A stretch of DNA of 64,000 nucleotides from Adiantum capillus-veneris (taxonomy: Eukaryota > Streptophyta > Polypodiopsida > Polypodiales > Pteridaceae), in NCBI GenBank assembly GCA_014529385.2, contig CM043945.1, positions 155,440,741 to 155,504,740 on the forward strand, given 5' to 3'. Below, one piece after another: positions 11,462-25,638 of the stretch (position 1 is the first letter of the stretch; each line of letters opens with the position of its first letter). Under the pieces are notes generated by a model. That model did no database searches. It was given only the letters and a program-made list of their open reading frames with translations, and was not told the origin of the DNA. Position numbers and translations under genes: made by a program.

Positions 11462-12975
11462 ACATCACCTAGATACAATGATCAACCCCATCAAGCCGTA
11501 ATTTCAAATTGCTCAAGAGGACTCAGCCAACGGGAGGGGGGAGCAAATGTTACATAAAAAGACATACGGAATAATGCCACCAAAAGAAAAAAACTAACAA
11601 ATAGTAACCCACAATCAAGCATGAAACGAAGGAGTTCATCAGCTCATATCAACACAACAAAAGGTGGACAAAGGTAAAGCGACCTCAATGCTTACCAACT
11701 CAAGAGCGACAGAGATTTTGACGATCCAAATAGCAACTACAACAATCGAAATCACCAAACTTGAGAGAAAATTGAGCTTCAAGTAAATATCAACACTGAT
11801 TCAAAATACAACAATCTAGAGTATGCCCAATTATGAACAAAATGATGGCATCCAAAGACCAGTACAATGATGAAGTCCACAAACTCAAGAACCTTCTTAC
11901 AACATGGAACGGATTCAAAAAAAAAAAGGTAAGTCCAAGTCGCCATTAAAAATGGCATTAAAAGTCATAGTCGGGTAGCTAAGCCAATAGATGAGCAAGG
12001 CATTAGTCTCAAAACTTCATGTAATATTTTTGTGGTCTAAGAGTCTTAGCTACCATAGGTACTAGTCGCGCTGGAAGAGTTGAGCATATCTAAGCTAGGT
12101 CGCTCAAGCTGGAATAGGTGAGCATAAGAGTCAAAATCTATATAATCTAAGTTTGGAGAAGAAGAAGGAGAATGTCTACAAGACACTCACGCACTGAGCA
12201 CAATGAGGAATGAGTGGAGAAGCTTCTACATCAAAAACCCTTCTAGGAAAAGTGGAAGCTATTGAGATGTCTTTGGTTATCACAAGTTCTACATTCTTCC
12301 CTTGAAGTACTCATCAACTCCACTTCTCACATAGCATGGTTTTATTGAAAAAAATTCTCAATTCTCATATGCGTTTAGTGTCCCATAATTGGCACTTGCA
12401 ATAGGCACTCTTTTCTTGATTCTCCCAAGCACTCACCTTGCATGAACAGGTACTCAAATCCCAACAAGCTCAACTCAAATAAGAACGTATACCAAAGGTT
12501 TTTTTTCCCACTGGGCTTTTCCCTTTGGTCATCCAGGTTTCAGACCTTAATGTAGGAAAACACTTCGATAATATATGTACATACATCAAAGACAATAAGA
12601 AAAGACTACAAAAGGTAACATGGATCTTACTAAGGAGGTACAAAGAATGGTTGTCTCACAAGACAAAGTGGCAAAGCTGTGCAAACTTCTCCACACAAAT
12701 CATGGTCACAAAAACTAAAGTACAAGCTTCAACAAAAGTCTCACAAGAAGTAAAGTACTCAAAGACAAAGACGCAAGGAACAATCATTAGAAAAGCGACA
12801 TTCATAACAAGTTGTAGAAAAGCCTGGTCAACAAAATCCATTACCCTTTGTACACAAGAGAATCCTTTAAAGAGAGTGACAAGGCTCATCTCCAACAATT
12901 CACAGTGACCTTCAAAACAAAGCAAAGGACGTCCCAGTAAAAGACAACATGTCTTGTTGGGGACGACAAGAATTC
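11462..12975 (+). other. Decayed retroelement interior, no gene
   Basis: No convincing coding frame. A purine run GGGAGGGGGGAG at 11532-11543 followed by TGTTACAT at 11549 looks like a polypurine tract with an LTR start, but no partner was found. TTCCCACTGGGCTTTTCC at about 12507 resembles the CCCACTGGG signature often found 3' of pol in plant retroelements. The 127-codon frame at 12525-12908 has no recognisable motif and is not called. Confidence 0.4.
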
Positions 12976-12987
12976 AGGAGGGGGGAA
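12976..12987 (+). promoter_or_regulatory. Polypurine tract before an LTR start
   Basis: AGGAGGGGGGAA is followed at once by TGTTGAAG, the usual layout of the plus-strand primer site and the 3' LTR start in plant copia-like elements. Confidence 0.6.
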
Positions 12988-13480
12988 TGTTGAAGCGGTT
13001 GACCAACACACTCCAAATCCAAGTGGTCAACAGAGGCGCATTAATTAATTATATCATTTTTGCCTAAAGTCGACTATTTTAGCTCACTGATTACCAGAAG
13101 TCCTTTCAATGTTGTAAATCTCAAGAAAACCCCTGTAATAATAACGAAAGTGGATGGAGAGTCAGATTCACTCAATAATTGTAATTAGTACCTCTCTTAG
13201 CTAAAATACCCAACTTAGGGTTGAGGTATATTAGCCAAACTCTTGTAACCTTGAGATAAACTTTTTAAATAAAAATAAATCAGTCTTGGACTCAACTGTG
13301 TTACGTACGGTGTTCCGTGTGTGAGTGGGTCTTCCTTCTCTCTATGCATGCTACAGGAGCGACATTGCTGAGGCGACTCCATCAACGTGTTAACAGCGAG
13401 AGCTACGCATCGATGCCAAGCACGCACAGTTCTCGATTCCTCGCAAAGAGCTCTTTCTTGATCTTCAAGGTGACTTTTAT
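12988..13480 (+). mobile_element. LTR-like sequence, 3' end not fixed
   Basis: It starts TGTTGAAGCGGTTGACC right after the polypurine tract. It contains an AATAAA-rich stretch near 13,265-13,282 that could serve in 3'-end formation. A matching CA-ending terminus was not found, so the right end is approximate, and no 5' partner LTR is in the window. Confidence 0.45.
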
Positions 13481-16400
13481 CCCTATCCATGTGTCTGTTT
13501 CATTATTGTTATATATCAACGTGTTCATGACGAGACAAGCTACACCTTAGGCCTAATCATGTTCGAAATCGGTGATGTGAATTTTATTGTCAAACATCTG
13601 CGTGATTGTGATTATGTGTGCGTGTAGATAGTATATTGGGGGAGAGACTTTAGGGTAGTGTCCTCTAGGTGTATAGAGACTAGCCCTTAAGTTTTGTGAC
13701 GATTGGACGTCGTTAGGTTATGTTTCAAGAGGTAGATATGTCGTAGATATTGTAGTCATCATGTACATAGTGGGTCAGGATAGATTTCTTTGTAGTAGTG
13801 ATTGTCTTAGAAGGTTGAGTGGGTGATTGAAAACCACTTCTTCTTTCCATGTGTTTGCGGGTCATTGCTCCATCCTTGGCTAACATTATGTTGGTCGAGT
13901 TCTTGATGTGCTAGCATCTGAGACGACGGATTCCGTCGCAACATGTGTGTACCTCAATTTTGGTGTGATTTGGTGATGTTTATGCAAGTAATTGAAGCTA
14001 ATTTTTGAGTTATGAATACCCCAAATCCCCAATTTCACTAACTTCTCACTAACCATTACTAATTTCACTTCATTTCCATGCTAATTGTACTAATTCTATG
14101 CTAACTTTCACCAATTTTTGACTAACTTTGCTAACCTAGCCGCTAACATTTGATGTATAATGTATGTTCAATCCCCTTATAAGAGGTGGAATCAACAGTT
14201 TTATCAAGTTTCTTTGTGCTAATCCATGCGTAATTTGTTGACTTAAGTGGTTGATTTTTAGCCTACAATGGTCAATTTTTGGGCCAAAAGAGGAGAGCCA
14301 CACATGTGTGTGCATGGTGGAATCATCGCGTGGAGCAAGGATTAGCTTGGATGCAATCGATTGTAAGTGCATTGGTCAACTCCATTCAATTTTTGGGTTA
14401 TTAATTTGATCCCAATGTGTTGCTAGTTTATTGCTAAAATTAGGTGTGTAAATCAATTGACATATATTGAGAGCCTAATTTGATTGTTTTGGAATGAAAT
14501 TGATGGTCAATTTTGACTAATGACTGGTGAGTGTGTCAAGATTAATCTTGATTTGCAACAAGATTTCATGTGTGTGCATAAAAATCATTGTGTGTGTAAT
14601 GCACCAAACCCGGGGGATTCACTCTATATACAAAACGAGATGTCACTTGGGAGAGCAGACAACTTTGATAAAACCTCTATATACGACTCATATTAGGGAA
14701 TATGACCCCCCTTTCTACACTTATACGAAAATCAATGAAGAAAACTATCATACCCCTATCTTACATATATAATTTAGGTCTCACATTATCTAACTAAGTA
14801 AAACTAGTCAAAGAGTGTGTAGCGTACTGGCCGGCAACATACTAAGGAACCACTTTTGTTGATAACTAGATATACCTTCAATGTATCTTAGTTTGACTTT
14901 TAAACTATGTGCCCGATCAGCCTACACTCTTGCTACTCGTCCAATTTTGACCCATCTAAATTACTCAAAAAGCATGGCTATAAAGTTGTGTTAGGTTCTC
15001 CATGTAAATTTTCATCTAGACAAACTCTTTATAGCTTTCATTCCTCATCAAATGAACTATAATCACAAAACAAGCAATTGATACAAAGCAATGTTAGTTC
15101 TTGCATGTATCTTTGTAGCTATTGACTCACAAGGTCAAGGGAAGACTCTTTGGGAAGCCATGATTTTGAAACACAAAAAACTTCCTCTCATTTTCCCCTT
15201 CCCCCCCCCACATATGATACCCCCCTCCCTTATTTTTAAGCTTGGGAGATAAATTATTGGGGGCCTGCCTCAAACTTATACGCTTAGCGGTAAGTTTTCC
15301 ATGGTGAATCCCCTGGGACACCAAAGAGGAAAAAATCTACCATAAAATTCAAGTGTATGTGCACCTAATCTTGAGTGTGTGCTGCATTGAATTGATGAAA
15401 TTGATGATATATGAGTGTGCAATCATGTAATTGATGTGAATGTTAGGCAATTCCAATCATTGGTTATGCCTTTTTGCCAAGAATTTGGGCAAAATTTGAG
15501 TGTGTGTGCTCAATTGAAGACCACTTGATTTAATGATTGATGGTCAATTGGGGCACCCAAATTCTTTTTTTATTGTAAAATGTTCATGAAAAGTGTGTGC
15601 AATCATTAGATATAAGCCTAAATGCATTTCCAATTGAGCCAAATTTGAACTTTTGTGCTTAATTTTTGTGTGTGTGTGCATTGCTCGATTGGGTCAAAAT
15701 AGTGTTAATTTTTTAGAAATTGAGCATGCATACATTCATTTATGCTTGATCAAGTGTGCAATTTTAGCATTGCAATGAGAGATTGATGGATTTTTTGCAT
15801 ATAATTTTGGCCTAAATTTAGGTGTGTATGCCAATCAATGGCATGTGCAATCCGGTGTTTGAATGAATAATTGGTATTTTTTATCAATTATGATGATGAA
15901 TTGGCCAAATAATTGATATGTGTATTACAAGATTGTTGCAAAGTTTGATATAGATTTCTCAATTGATGCTAAATTGTAGTGTATTGCCATGCTAATGATT
16001 GATCAACGTGATAAACATTGCAATGTCGCATTCATTTTTTTGTGTAATTGTGACTAAAATTCACTCATGTCGAGCCATGCAAATCCCAAATGACAACCCT
16101 AATTGGGTTTGAGTGATTGTGGACATTGGATATGAGCAACTCACAAGTTGCAATGATTACAAATTGGGTTTGGAATTGCCAAGGACAATTAGGTCACTCC
16201 TCTTGTGAGCTTGCAATATTCAATTGATGAATTGGAAACAAATTTTGTGCGCAAACTCTTTCAACTCTAAGTGTTGTGTCAGTGATCTTTTGGAGTAGTA
16301 TTGTGAACAAATTGATGAGAATTTTCAATATTTTGATGAAAATTTGACTTGAATTTTCATTAGGTTGTTCATTGTGTGATGTGTGCATATGAAATTTGTG

Positions 16401-17164
16401 CTTCCAAATGTGCAAAGAAAATTGAAATTGAATCAAGAGGAATGGGAGACTAAAACGGATTTGGACTATTTTTTCTATATAGTGTTTTTGCACTATCAAA
16501 ATTCATTTCAATCACTCACTTAACGTCGAAAAAGGGTCAATTGCATGTTTCTAAGGAAAATTTGTCAAATGGAGAGATAATGACATGGTGTATGCATTAA
16601 TCAGGCAAGTACCGCCAATTGATTGTGAATTTATTTGAATAATGAAGGTGAAATAATTATCCCTTTCTTGCTCATGTGATCGTGGGAATCACCCCTTAGT
16701 ATAATTTAAAAAAGACATATTTTTCTTATAAAAAAAATTCCCATGATGTTCTTCGCATGCGACCTACAGGCGCCCAAGCTCCAAGCTAGCCGCTTTGAAT
16801 ACTCCCTAGCTATGTTGGATGCTTACCTTTTTTGTCGCCTACCCCGTCCACTTGCCCTGCGAGCTTGGATTGGCGCTCACCACACACACACACACGCACA
16901 AATTGGCATGTTTTCTCTCATAGACCCTAGTCCAGCCTTGGTCTTTGGACCCCACACACACTCACTCAGTTCGCAACTGCCCCACCCCATTTTGGGCTGC
17001 AGATCCATGCCCGTGTTTGCCAACCCCTTAGTTGCCCCGCAATCCCTATCGATTTGGGAGCCTGCCATAGTGCATCCTTGCCCACACCTACACTTTATAA
17101 CCCATTGAACCTCAGCTACCAACACCCCTCGGGACCCACTATCCCGCTTGGGCTTGCCGACATA

Positions 17165-17166
17165 AA

Positions 17167-17226
<60 letters not shown>
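17165..17226. repeat. (CA)n microsatellite
   Basis: About 60 bases of nearly pure CA. It produces the Cys-Val and Thr-His frames on the two strands, which are not genes. Confidence 0.97.
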
Positions 17227-17472
17227 GCTTACCTGTATCAGTTGCTCCAAAGAGTAGCATAGTGTTTCCCTCTCATCCGCTCATCACACCACCTTCAAAC
17301 TTCTCTATCCCTCTCTTGTACAGACTTAGCCAGCCATACACGTTCGGCTGCATCTCGACACACAGGCACGCACACGATACTTTTCTCTCCTAGCTCGGGC
17401 CTGCTCTAAGCACACGCACACACACCTGCAAGTTCTTGAGCACACAGCTCTTGCCTAGTCGCCACTTGCGAA

Positions 17473-17475
<3 letters not shown>

Positions 17476-17521
<46 letters not shown>
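17476..17521. repeat. (CT)n microsatellite
   Basis: Pure CT dinucleotides over about 46 bases. Confidence 0.97.
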
Positions 17522-17523
<2 letters not shown>

Positions 17524-20478
17524 ATGCTCACTGGTTGGCTGATGGCTTAGTCTCTCTCTCGCTCTCCCTTCCATAGCTCAATGCAAAAAATCACCCAAAC
17601 AAAAAAGAGGAAAACTAATTTTTTTAAAAACTCCATTTTGACTTTATTAAGAGGGAGTTTTCACCCAATGTGACCCAAAAGTCCTCAAAATAAAAAAATA
17701 AAAAAAATTCAGGCAGAAATCAAAATACAAGTGAGGGTTATCTTCTAAAATTGATCAACTACCACCATTGTAAAGTGCATTGCATATGGGCTCTTAAATT
17801 CTTGTTACATACGTGAAATGAGCAACAAGAGCATCGATATTTTTGAGCATATATTGCATTGAGATTTGCATGGAATGCAATTCGAAATGTGGTGTTAGGA
17901 TTAAGCATTCTATTTTAAGTGCTTGCTTTAAATATGGATTTTTTATAGCACTTAAACTTGAGTATTGATGGAAAATCAAACAAATTTGAACTGTTGTGCA
18001 CAGGTTATCGCCAAAAACACAAGATTGGGTTTTGATTACCACAAGAGAGCTAAAAAATCATTTCAAATATATGCTCTCTCTTTCTTTTTGCTATGAATGC
18101 CATATATGCTATGAAAGAGCACGGTGTGGACATCGGTTGTGTGCTTTGATTGTGTGATAATTTCTATGCACAAATGATCGTATTTTACACTAATGGTTGG
18201 CTTGTGTAGAACATGGTTTAGTGCTTGGCTTGATTGACATTATCATTGCACTAAATGAAAAAATTCCTTGTGACATCCATGGGGTTTGAGAGCTACATTG
18301 GATGATAAAGTTGATGCTTGGTCAGGACTTTGTGCTTGGACTTGAATTTGTTTGTTGCATGTTAGTGCTTGATTTAAATGAAATATCATTGCATAGCACT
18401 GAAACCAAGCTTGTTTGATGGCCAAGAGAAAGCATTAAAGTTTTGGGTTTATGGTTGATCATTCTCGCTTGTGTTGATTGAAATAATGCTTAAGAGCATT
18501 AATGATTGAGTCTATTTTTGAAGGGTTGTGGGTAACAGGAGATTTCATTGATCCAAATGCGAGAGTTGACATTGCTTTAAATTGCAAAAATTGGCTATTA
18601 AGAGCCATTCATCTTCATTGTATCAAAAGTGGCAATTTCACATGAGCTAGTTGTTAGCCAACCTTTTGAGAGCTTTAAATTGCATTATTTGTCTTTCAAG
18701 AGCCACTTACTTTCATAAAGAGTTGTATTGTTTCTAGCTCATAGCTTAATCTAAATTGCACATTTCATTTGAGATAGAAACTAATCAACTTTGAATCATG
18801 CATGAGAGACTTGCAAATTGCAAAATTTGCTTATGTAGAAGCTCATTCTCTCTCATTTTTTATGTGTATGCATAAATTTTCTACTAAACAGCACCATGTG
18901 CATAACCAAATGCATTTTTTTCCCTCGGGTTTTTTCCTTTGGTATATTTGGATATTTGAGACCCTAGCTTTAGGTTTTCATTAATGTTTTTTGTGTGTTT
19001 TTTGGTTTCAATAATTGGCTTTTGGAGCTTGCATTTGTTAACACTTAGCTTCTTGAAGATGTAAATAAAAGGAATCAAGAGACTTCTCTACAAAAGAGTG
19101 GATGATTTTCTCAAGGATGCCCAAAGAGCCTGAATATGTGAAATCCTTCCATAATATTGATCTTTTGTTTATCTCTCCATTCTCTATGCTTGGATTAAGT
19201 GAATCTTCCTTATAGCTATGGTTCTTTCATTTTCAAAAACTAGGCATACTAAAGTTTCAACACTTTGCTTTGTGAATATAAACTCATTAGAAATTTGTTT
19301 TTATGTGTGCTAATCATAGGTAATTGGCTTTGATCTTAGGTTAATGTAGGATCATTGTTTGTTAGTCCTACACTCTTAGTGATAGTCTTAATATTCCATT
19401 CATTTTTAACACGACCTAGGGCTATGAACAAGCTTTAGTCCCTTAGTCCATTTGCCATAAACATCTCATGTTGGAAGCAGTAAAAAAGTGCTAAAAAATG
19501 AAACAATGAAGCAAAAAAGTGTCAAGAAAAAGTATCAAAAATGCTACTAGACACATGAAGAGCAAAATTTCTATGTTATTTACATTGTATAAGGTCTTGG
19601 GCTCATTGGGAATTCCAAATTGTATATGCTAGCTAGAGGGCTCAACTTAATCCCATAGTAAAAAGTCTTGTGGTGCATGTCTTTATAAGAAATCTTTTTA
19701 TGCAAACAGGCTTCATTCTTGAGGATTCATTCTTGAGTATCCACATTTGAGAGCACTCTTTTGAGTGTTCACTTTATGGATGACCTAGGCCAAAGCTTAA
19801 TGCCCATGCTTAGAAGGCTAGTGCTAATCCTTTGTAATAAGAAAAATATTTTTTAATATAATCTCTACTTTTTTCATTAGTTTTAATTCTTCTAGATTCC
19901 ATTATGTCATGAAGTAGTTTCACCTTCTCATTATTCTAGATTTAAGTGTGTGGGATGACCAGCTTTTGATTTAAGTACCTTGATTGACATGTGGTGATTG
20001 GAAAGGCCAATACCAATGCAATTAGTATGTGCTTATCGAGAGTGTGCTTTGAGATTCTAGTCTATGGCAAGTCGAACTTTGGAGGGCTTAATGTGTGTAG
20101 GTGATGCTTGATTGATGATTATGGTGTGATTAAAGTTAGTGATTCATGGCTAATCTCTATTTGCATTGGAAGAGCATTCTATTAAATCCTCTCATTTGAT
20201 ACATCTCATTTGATACATCCAATGATGCTCATGCATCCATACCCTAGCCGGATTTTCGACCCTAGGATTGATAATTTTGTTGGTCTTGGGTGATGCTACG
20301 ATTGCTCCCATTAGAGTTGTTAATGAAAAGGTTTCATTGTTTGTACCTAGAATTGATTAATGTTTCACCTTTTATTATGGTTCAAACGTTTTAGCAAGGT
20401 TTGTAAATGATTGCAGTATGGAGTCTACACACTGTTGGATAGGAGTCGGTAACACATGACGGTTGCAAATGGACAATA

Positions 20479-20624
20479 ATGTGGAAAATCAAGATATTAC
20501 TCTTGGTTTCATTGAACCTGGTCAAGCGAAAAGCTAGATCCATGAAGGATGCCACAGTGGAAAACATTAGTGTATCACCACTCTTGTTTTCGAGGACGAA
20601 AACGTTTCTCCAAGGGGAGAGTAA
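20479..20624 (+). pseudogene. 3' end of an old gypsy element with polypurine tract
   Basis: A short plus-strand frame ends near TTTTCGAGGACGAAAACG and the purine run AAGGGGAGAGT at 20612-20622. The pattern TTCGAGGACGAAAA followed by AAGGGGGGAG is the usual 3' end of plant chromovirus-type gypsy elements just before the LTR. No pol domain remains upstream. Confidence 0.55.
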
Positions 20625-20880
20625 TATCAGGACAAGGATCCTAAGGAGCAAAGCTCTACTTATGGGGTCAGATACCTGAGCCAAGGGCTCGGACTAGACC
20701 AATGTGGATTGGAGATCTGTATTATGGCTAGGGCTAGGAGCCGGCCTATATATAGGGTGGTAGGACGGTGGATCTGGCATCTCAGTCACCTAGGTCTTAT
20801 AGATTTGGGATTTTGGCTTGGCCCAATAGTGAAGGCAGTGTACCTTCAAAGGCTTGTTTTGTAAATGTCTACCAACAATA
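20625..20880 (+). mobile_element. LTR fragment with TATA box
   Basis: It follows the polypurine tract; the expected TGTCAGGAC start appears as TATCAGGAC. A TATATATA box lies at 20747-20754 in CGGCCTATATATAGGGTGG. No second LTR copy is in the window, so the right border is a guess. Confidence 0.45.
20747..20754 (+). promoter_or_regulatory. TATA box in LTR fragment
   Basis: TATATATA between GC-richer flanks, about 120 bases into the presumed LTR, a normal place for a U3 promoter. Confidence 0.45.
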
Positions 20881-22828
20881 TCCATTTTCACTCTAGATGG
20901 CTTCAAGCTCTCTTAAGAGCACATCATTTCTTGATGCTATACATCCTAACTCGTTGCAATCAAAAACATAACCCCTTGTTGCAACAATTTTATCTTCTAA
21001 CTATGAGAGACAAGTTGGGCTTTTAGAGTGAAAAAGAAAGTCACCCCTTCAAGCGTAGGTGGGACATATGTACACTTTTACCAGCATAGATTTTGGTAAC
21101 AAGGCAATTCTTGGAAGACCTTTCATGAGACGACTTTGGTTATCCAAAAGTGGAGGTACAACTATTGGTATCTTCGGCATGATGGAGCGACCACGAGGGT
21201 GAACTTTACCACGCACGATCATACAGTTTGTAAGACACTCATCTACAAGAAAGCTCACCCTTGAACAACAAGGTGTACGCATCATTCGAATCTACTCTCG
21301 CTTCTCATATACATGTCCTTGTGAAGTATCCATCATACATGCTAGGTTGGGTTCATTTTTGGAATGTTAGCAACAGTGTAAGTCCCACCCTTGGAATGCA
21401 GAAAGTTGATGCAATGTAGATAATGGACCAAACAAATTTCCAAACTCTTAGTTCAAATTCAAGAATGCAAATCTCACTTCAAAGTACCCAATGTCAAAAG
21501 AAAAAAAGGCTTGAATGTAGAGATTTTTGCATCATGTTGATTATGTTTCATGGAAGGAACTTTCGACTTTGTATATCTAAATACATGAATGGAATTCCCT
21601 TGTCCTTCGTTACGGTTGATCAAATTGTCTTGGAATAACCGGTTGTTGCAAATCAATTATCCCAATTCCCTTTGGTGTATAGGTCCAATTCAAGACTCAT
21701 TGGATAGATCTTTGGGGTCTCTTGCAATTGTTCCTATAATGTCAAAAACTTTGTTTCTACTTACTCACTTTTCCATATATAAGACGAAGAACTATTATGC
21801 TAGATGATATTGGGATTGAAGGGGTTTGCACCACATCATCAAAGCTGCGGGTATCAATTTCCCCTGGTCATGATTAGGAAACTCTATGGCACTCAATATC
21901 AAGATTATATATTTGTGGCATCCAATGATCCAAAAAAAATGCTTACTGTAATCCCACTTATAGATTTCGAAATGTACCTCTGAATTGTAATTTTGAAGGT
22001 GAAAACAAACAAAATTCAGAGATGTTTGATGCAAAAATCTTCAAATAGTCATTAAACCTCCTCAAAAAAATTTATTTCGAACGTAGGTGTCATCCTAGGG
22101 GTGTTGTAAACAAGTACTTTTCATGTTGATGGTGCCATTCTTCATCATCTAGTACTAGCTGTACCATGAGTGCACCTATCCTGGAGCAAGCTTGTCCTCA
22201 CTTGCACAGGTCACTTGGTTTTTTACAGCTTTTGGCACTTGAGAGAGAGATTGCAAACGCAACATGTTTACATATAATCTCTTGAATTATCCCAAGAGTG
22301 GGAAGAAAAGTTGGATCAAGAAAAGATCGGTTGGGATAGAGCATGAGATGAACAAGTATTGGATTGGCTTCAAACTTTATGTTAGACAGTTTGGTTACCT
22401 TGTAAGTTCAATCTTTGTTTTCTCGGGGAAAAGATCATGCAGACTATTGCATTGAAGTTCCTAAAGTAAATCTTACTGTCACAGTATGTTACATTCAACT
22501 TACGTCAGGAAACTCAATTAGTTGCGCTTGCATTGGTTGTTCATCCGTCAGCCACATCACTTTCCCTCTAGACCCCTAACATCTTAGACTGGTACAATGC
22601 ATGCAATTACCACCTATGATCAATCATTACACCTCAACTACAGCATTTCCATGACAGTTAACCACTTGGAAATATTTTCCTCAACTCACTGTATATAATT
22701 TTCTCCATCACCATTATTCCTACTAAATTCAGGGAGCCGCATAAAATTGCCTTTTGATTAGTATCTCTTGTAAGAACTTTTCGATAGAGGGCAGCAAGAT
22801 ATTTTACAGGTCCTTTTTCTGGTGAATA
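20881..22828. other. Gene-free spacer downstream of the thioesterase gene
   Basis: No gene, RNA or element end could be recognised. The right-hand 100 bases should contain the 3' UTR of the minus-strand thioesterase gene, but no clear polyadenylation signal stands out. Confidence 0.4.
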
Positions 22829-23787
22829 TCATCCCAAATTTTCTTGCTCTTCCCGATCTGCATCATACCTCTCAAGCAGCCGCCGAGCCTCTTCTTCAGT
22901 GGCAGGTAATACTTTGCAAACCATGAATCCCTGCTCCATTGTAGCTTCCGAATCAATTGTAAAAGTAAAATAAAATGTATTTGATACCTGCACAACTTTT
23001 TGCCTGCCTTGTGAGCACATTATAAGAACACTTGAATCACAGAAGATGAAAGACTGACTCACCTCACTAGTACGCAACTCAGGCCGTGTTACATGAGCCA
23101 CAACCTCAATGCTGATAAGTGGCCGCCTTGGATCATCCTCCTCGGTATATAAGACACGAGACTTGAATCGCAAAAAATCTCCAACATCCACCTTGTGTGA
23201 GCAAGAAGCAGAAAAATCAAAGAAATGAACTTACATTCTTGTGAAATGGCAGAAACTCTTAATGAAAAGAACAAATCGATGAATATCCAAGACTCACAGG
23301 CTTAAGGAAGTCTATACGATCCACCTCCACAAACAGTGGCCGGCGACCAACAAACAAGTAGCACGTGGAAAAGGCCAATTCAAATGCCATGCGCATCAGA
23401 AATCCCCCAAATATTCTGCCATGCATATTTCGTTGCTGAGGCTGGCAAATGTGAACATTCTCTAGACTGGTCTCCCGAATCAACAAACTGTTTCTATCGG
23501 CCAAAGCAGGCATGTCCTGCAGCACACGCCCTTCGGTTAATAAGGCCTGCAATCTTTCACCATCACAAGGAGATTTCATGCCATTATCAACATGCTGCAT
23601 TCGCCTCTTCTTCTGGCGCTCGTCATAAGCCTTCCCTTGTTCGAAAAGGCGTTTTTCTTCTTCTGTCTGAGGATCCAGATGATTCACAGGAGCTGCTCTT
23701 CCCGTCATTGAATCACGTGCTACAAATCTGAAAATTGCAATAAGTGCGACCTGATCTTGTTCCTCAGACGTTCCTAATAGGTGCCCA
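22829..23787 (-). CDS. Acyl-CoA thioesterase (ACOT9/10-like), C-terminal exons
   Basis: Three exons on the minus strand encode the C-terminal half of a plant acyl-CoA thioesterase, which hydrolyses fatty acyl-CoA to free acid and CoA. Exon 1 is about 23787-23298, exon 2 is 23191-23063, exon 3 is 22987-22829 ending in TGA. Both introns are short (106 and 75 bp), with GTGAGT donors and CAAG/GCAG acceptors. The protein shows FVARDSMTGRAAPVN, then the hotdog core NMHGRIFGGFLMRMAFELA and RRPLFVEVDRIDFLKPV, then DVGDFLRFKSRVLYTE and VSNTFYFTF. The family normally has two hotdog domains; only the second is here. The upstream border at 23787 is inferred from a CTTCAG acceptor. No first-hotdog exon was found up to 25.1 kb, where LINE debris begins, so the gene may be truncated or have a very long upstream intron. 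Confidence 0.88.
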
Positions 23788-25638
23788 CTGAAGCCTCAGT
23801 CACAGAATGCATATAGCAACGGTCAAAAGCTAAACAAACAATGCAACATAGATGACAAACTTCACGTTTCTCATGCTGAAATAGAACCACGTAGATTGTG
23901 TTAAAACCCAGAAAAATAATTCAGAAGTAAGATAATGAACAGCTCAAGTAATGGGCACAAAAATGACACTGTACACCAGCTCTCTGCTATTGGACAGTTT
24001 TTGCACCTCTTTGTACCAGGCAGATTGACGGGGCTATAATATGCAGACTCTCATTTACTTTGAGATTGGAAGGAGAAATCATGGCCTCTTTTACTTGGAT
24101 CATGAGCCTTCAGCTACGATTTAAGGACATGAGAGTAAGAGGCACACAACCAACAAGACAGAGAGCCCTTACAGATTTCTTTCCTACTAGTACTTTCAAT
24201 CCCACCAGCCTATGCCTCATCGACCACATGCCTGATCTGTGGAGGCAGTCCACTATCTACACTCGAAAGAGCCATCACTATCTGTGAAGCAATATTTATG
24301 CAACCACAAGGAGCATGGCAGCGACCCATGGAGTCATCAGCCACCACAAAGAGCATACCACAGCATCCTTACGTCTTTGCGATGTTAGCAACAAGGGGGC
24401 CATATACTGCTCAATTGTAGATGCACCAATTACTCTGAAATAACTTGCAAAGGACGAGACCAATCCACAATCCCAATCTTCTTCTGGATCACATTGGGTT
24501 CAATATAGTAGCTCTTTGTTCACATTGCAAAACCATATTAAACCTTCATATAAAGTGTGTTCAATCTTACACCCAAATTTTGCACAAAAAAAGGTTTAAC
24601 TAAGGAAGTCGTTGCCAAAATTGAAAATATGTGGTTTCAGGTGTTTCGACAAGTTTCACATTTTGAATGTTTCAGCAAAACGTTTTGGGGTTTCAGAGCG
24701 GTGAAACGCGTTTTCACGTCACATTAGCCATGCAGACATCCTCCGACTACTTGAGAGCCAAGGTAAGTCTAGCAAAGCATCTTTGGCTCACTAGTCCTCT
24801 GACCTAGCTTTCTCTTGATGATCTCTTCTTCTTGTCTTTCTTCTGCCCTTTGTGCTGCAACTTCTCGTTGATTCTTCATTCTCCAACATCGACTCCCTTG
24901 TGAGCAAGGCATTGCTGTCCTGTGCATGGGCCATAATCCCCTGTATGTTGAAAACTTTTTGCTTTATGCAATACCTCTTCAACTCAAGAGGCTACCTACA
25001 ACAGTACCTCTACATCGGCTCATCTAGGTTGACAATCCAGAACAAATCCACTGAAAGAAAAGTGTCCCAGAATTTTTTCTTGTAAGACTAGTGAATCTAA
25101 TACAAAGTCTATGTGCTAAAAGAAAGACTAATATCCTAAACAAAATGTTGTAGTGAAAGTGAAAGTGGGGGAAAGACTAGAGACTCCCTAGTCAATACAA
25201 AGGTACAAAATAATGAGGGGTGCAATAAGCTTAAGCTACTAAGAAGGGGATAATCCTCCAGCTCAGAGTAAATCAAGCATCGGTCGGTGTCGGATCTCCT
25301 CGACGTCCTCTGTGGTCAAAACCTGACTGGGCATCGTGTGTGGCACGCCAAAATAATCCAAATCCTCTGTAATCTCTGGCTATGCCCTCCTCTGTAATCG
25401 TGGACGCCTGGATCTCCCTAGGTCCATCGCACAGTCAATCAGTGTGCCTCTATTGGAGGTGGGATCTGAAATCTGCTGCAGAAATTGTCTAACTGTCTAG
25501 TGGCAATGGCTCGCCTGAAATAGTCTGTAACCTGCGGCTGAGTCTGTCTCTTTGGTCGCCTCAACAAGCACTCTTATGTCTCCTCAGCTCAAGCAAGAAC
25601 AGACCCAAGCATCTCTGATCCTGTTATCCCATAACTCT

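Larger units (their letters stand above)
13481..20400. other. AT-rich gene-free region
   Basis: About 7 kb without a supported gene. Large parts (14.4-16.6 kb) reuse the words GTGTGTGCAATT, AATTGATG and TTGAGTGTGTG at irregular spacing, which suggests an old expanded repeat. 14,600-14,790 and 15,130-15,330 contain short blocks of different composition. Near 18,915 TTTTTTTCCCTCGGGTTTTTTCC resembles a post-pol retroelement signature. Only short chance frames are present. Confidence 0.5.

Noticed and set aside
12525-12908. 127-codon plus frame
   Set aside because: Lys/Thr-rich, no motif, in decayed retroelement interior; could be chance.
16743-17260. Overlapping frames on both strands with Thr-His and Cys-Val runs
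   Set aside because: Produced by the CA microsatellite; no conserved domain.
20391-20684. 97-codon minus frame
   Set aside because: Overlaps the gypsy 3' end signature on the plus strand and has no known motif.
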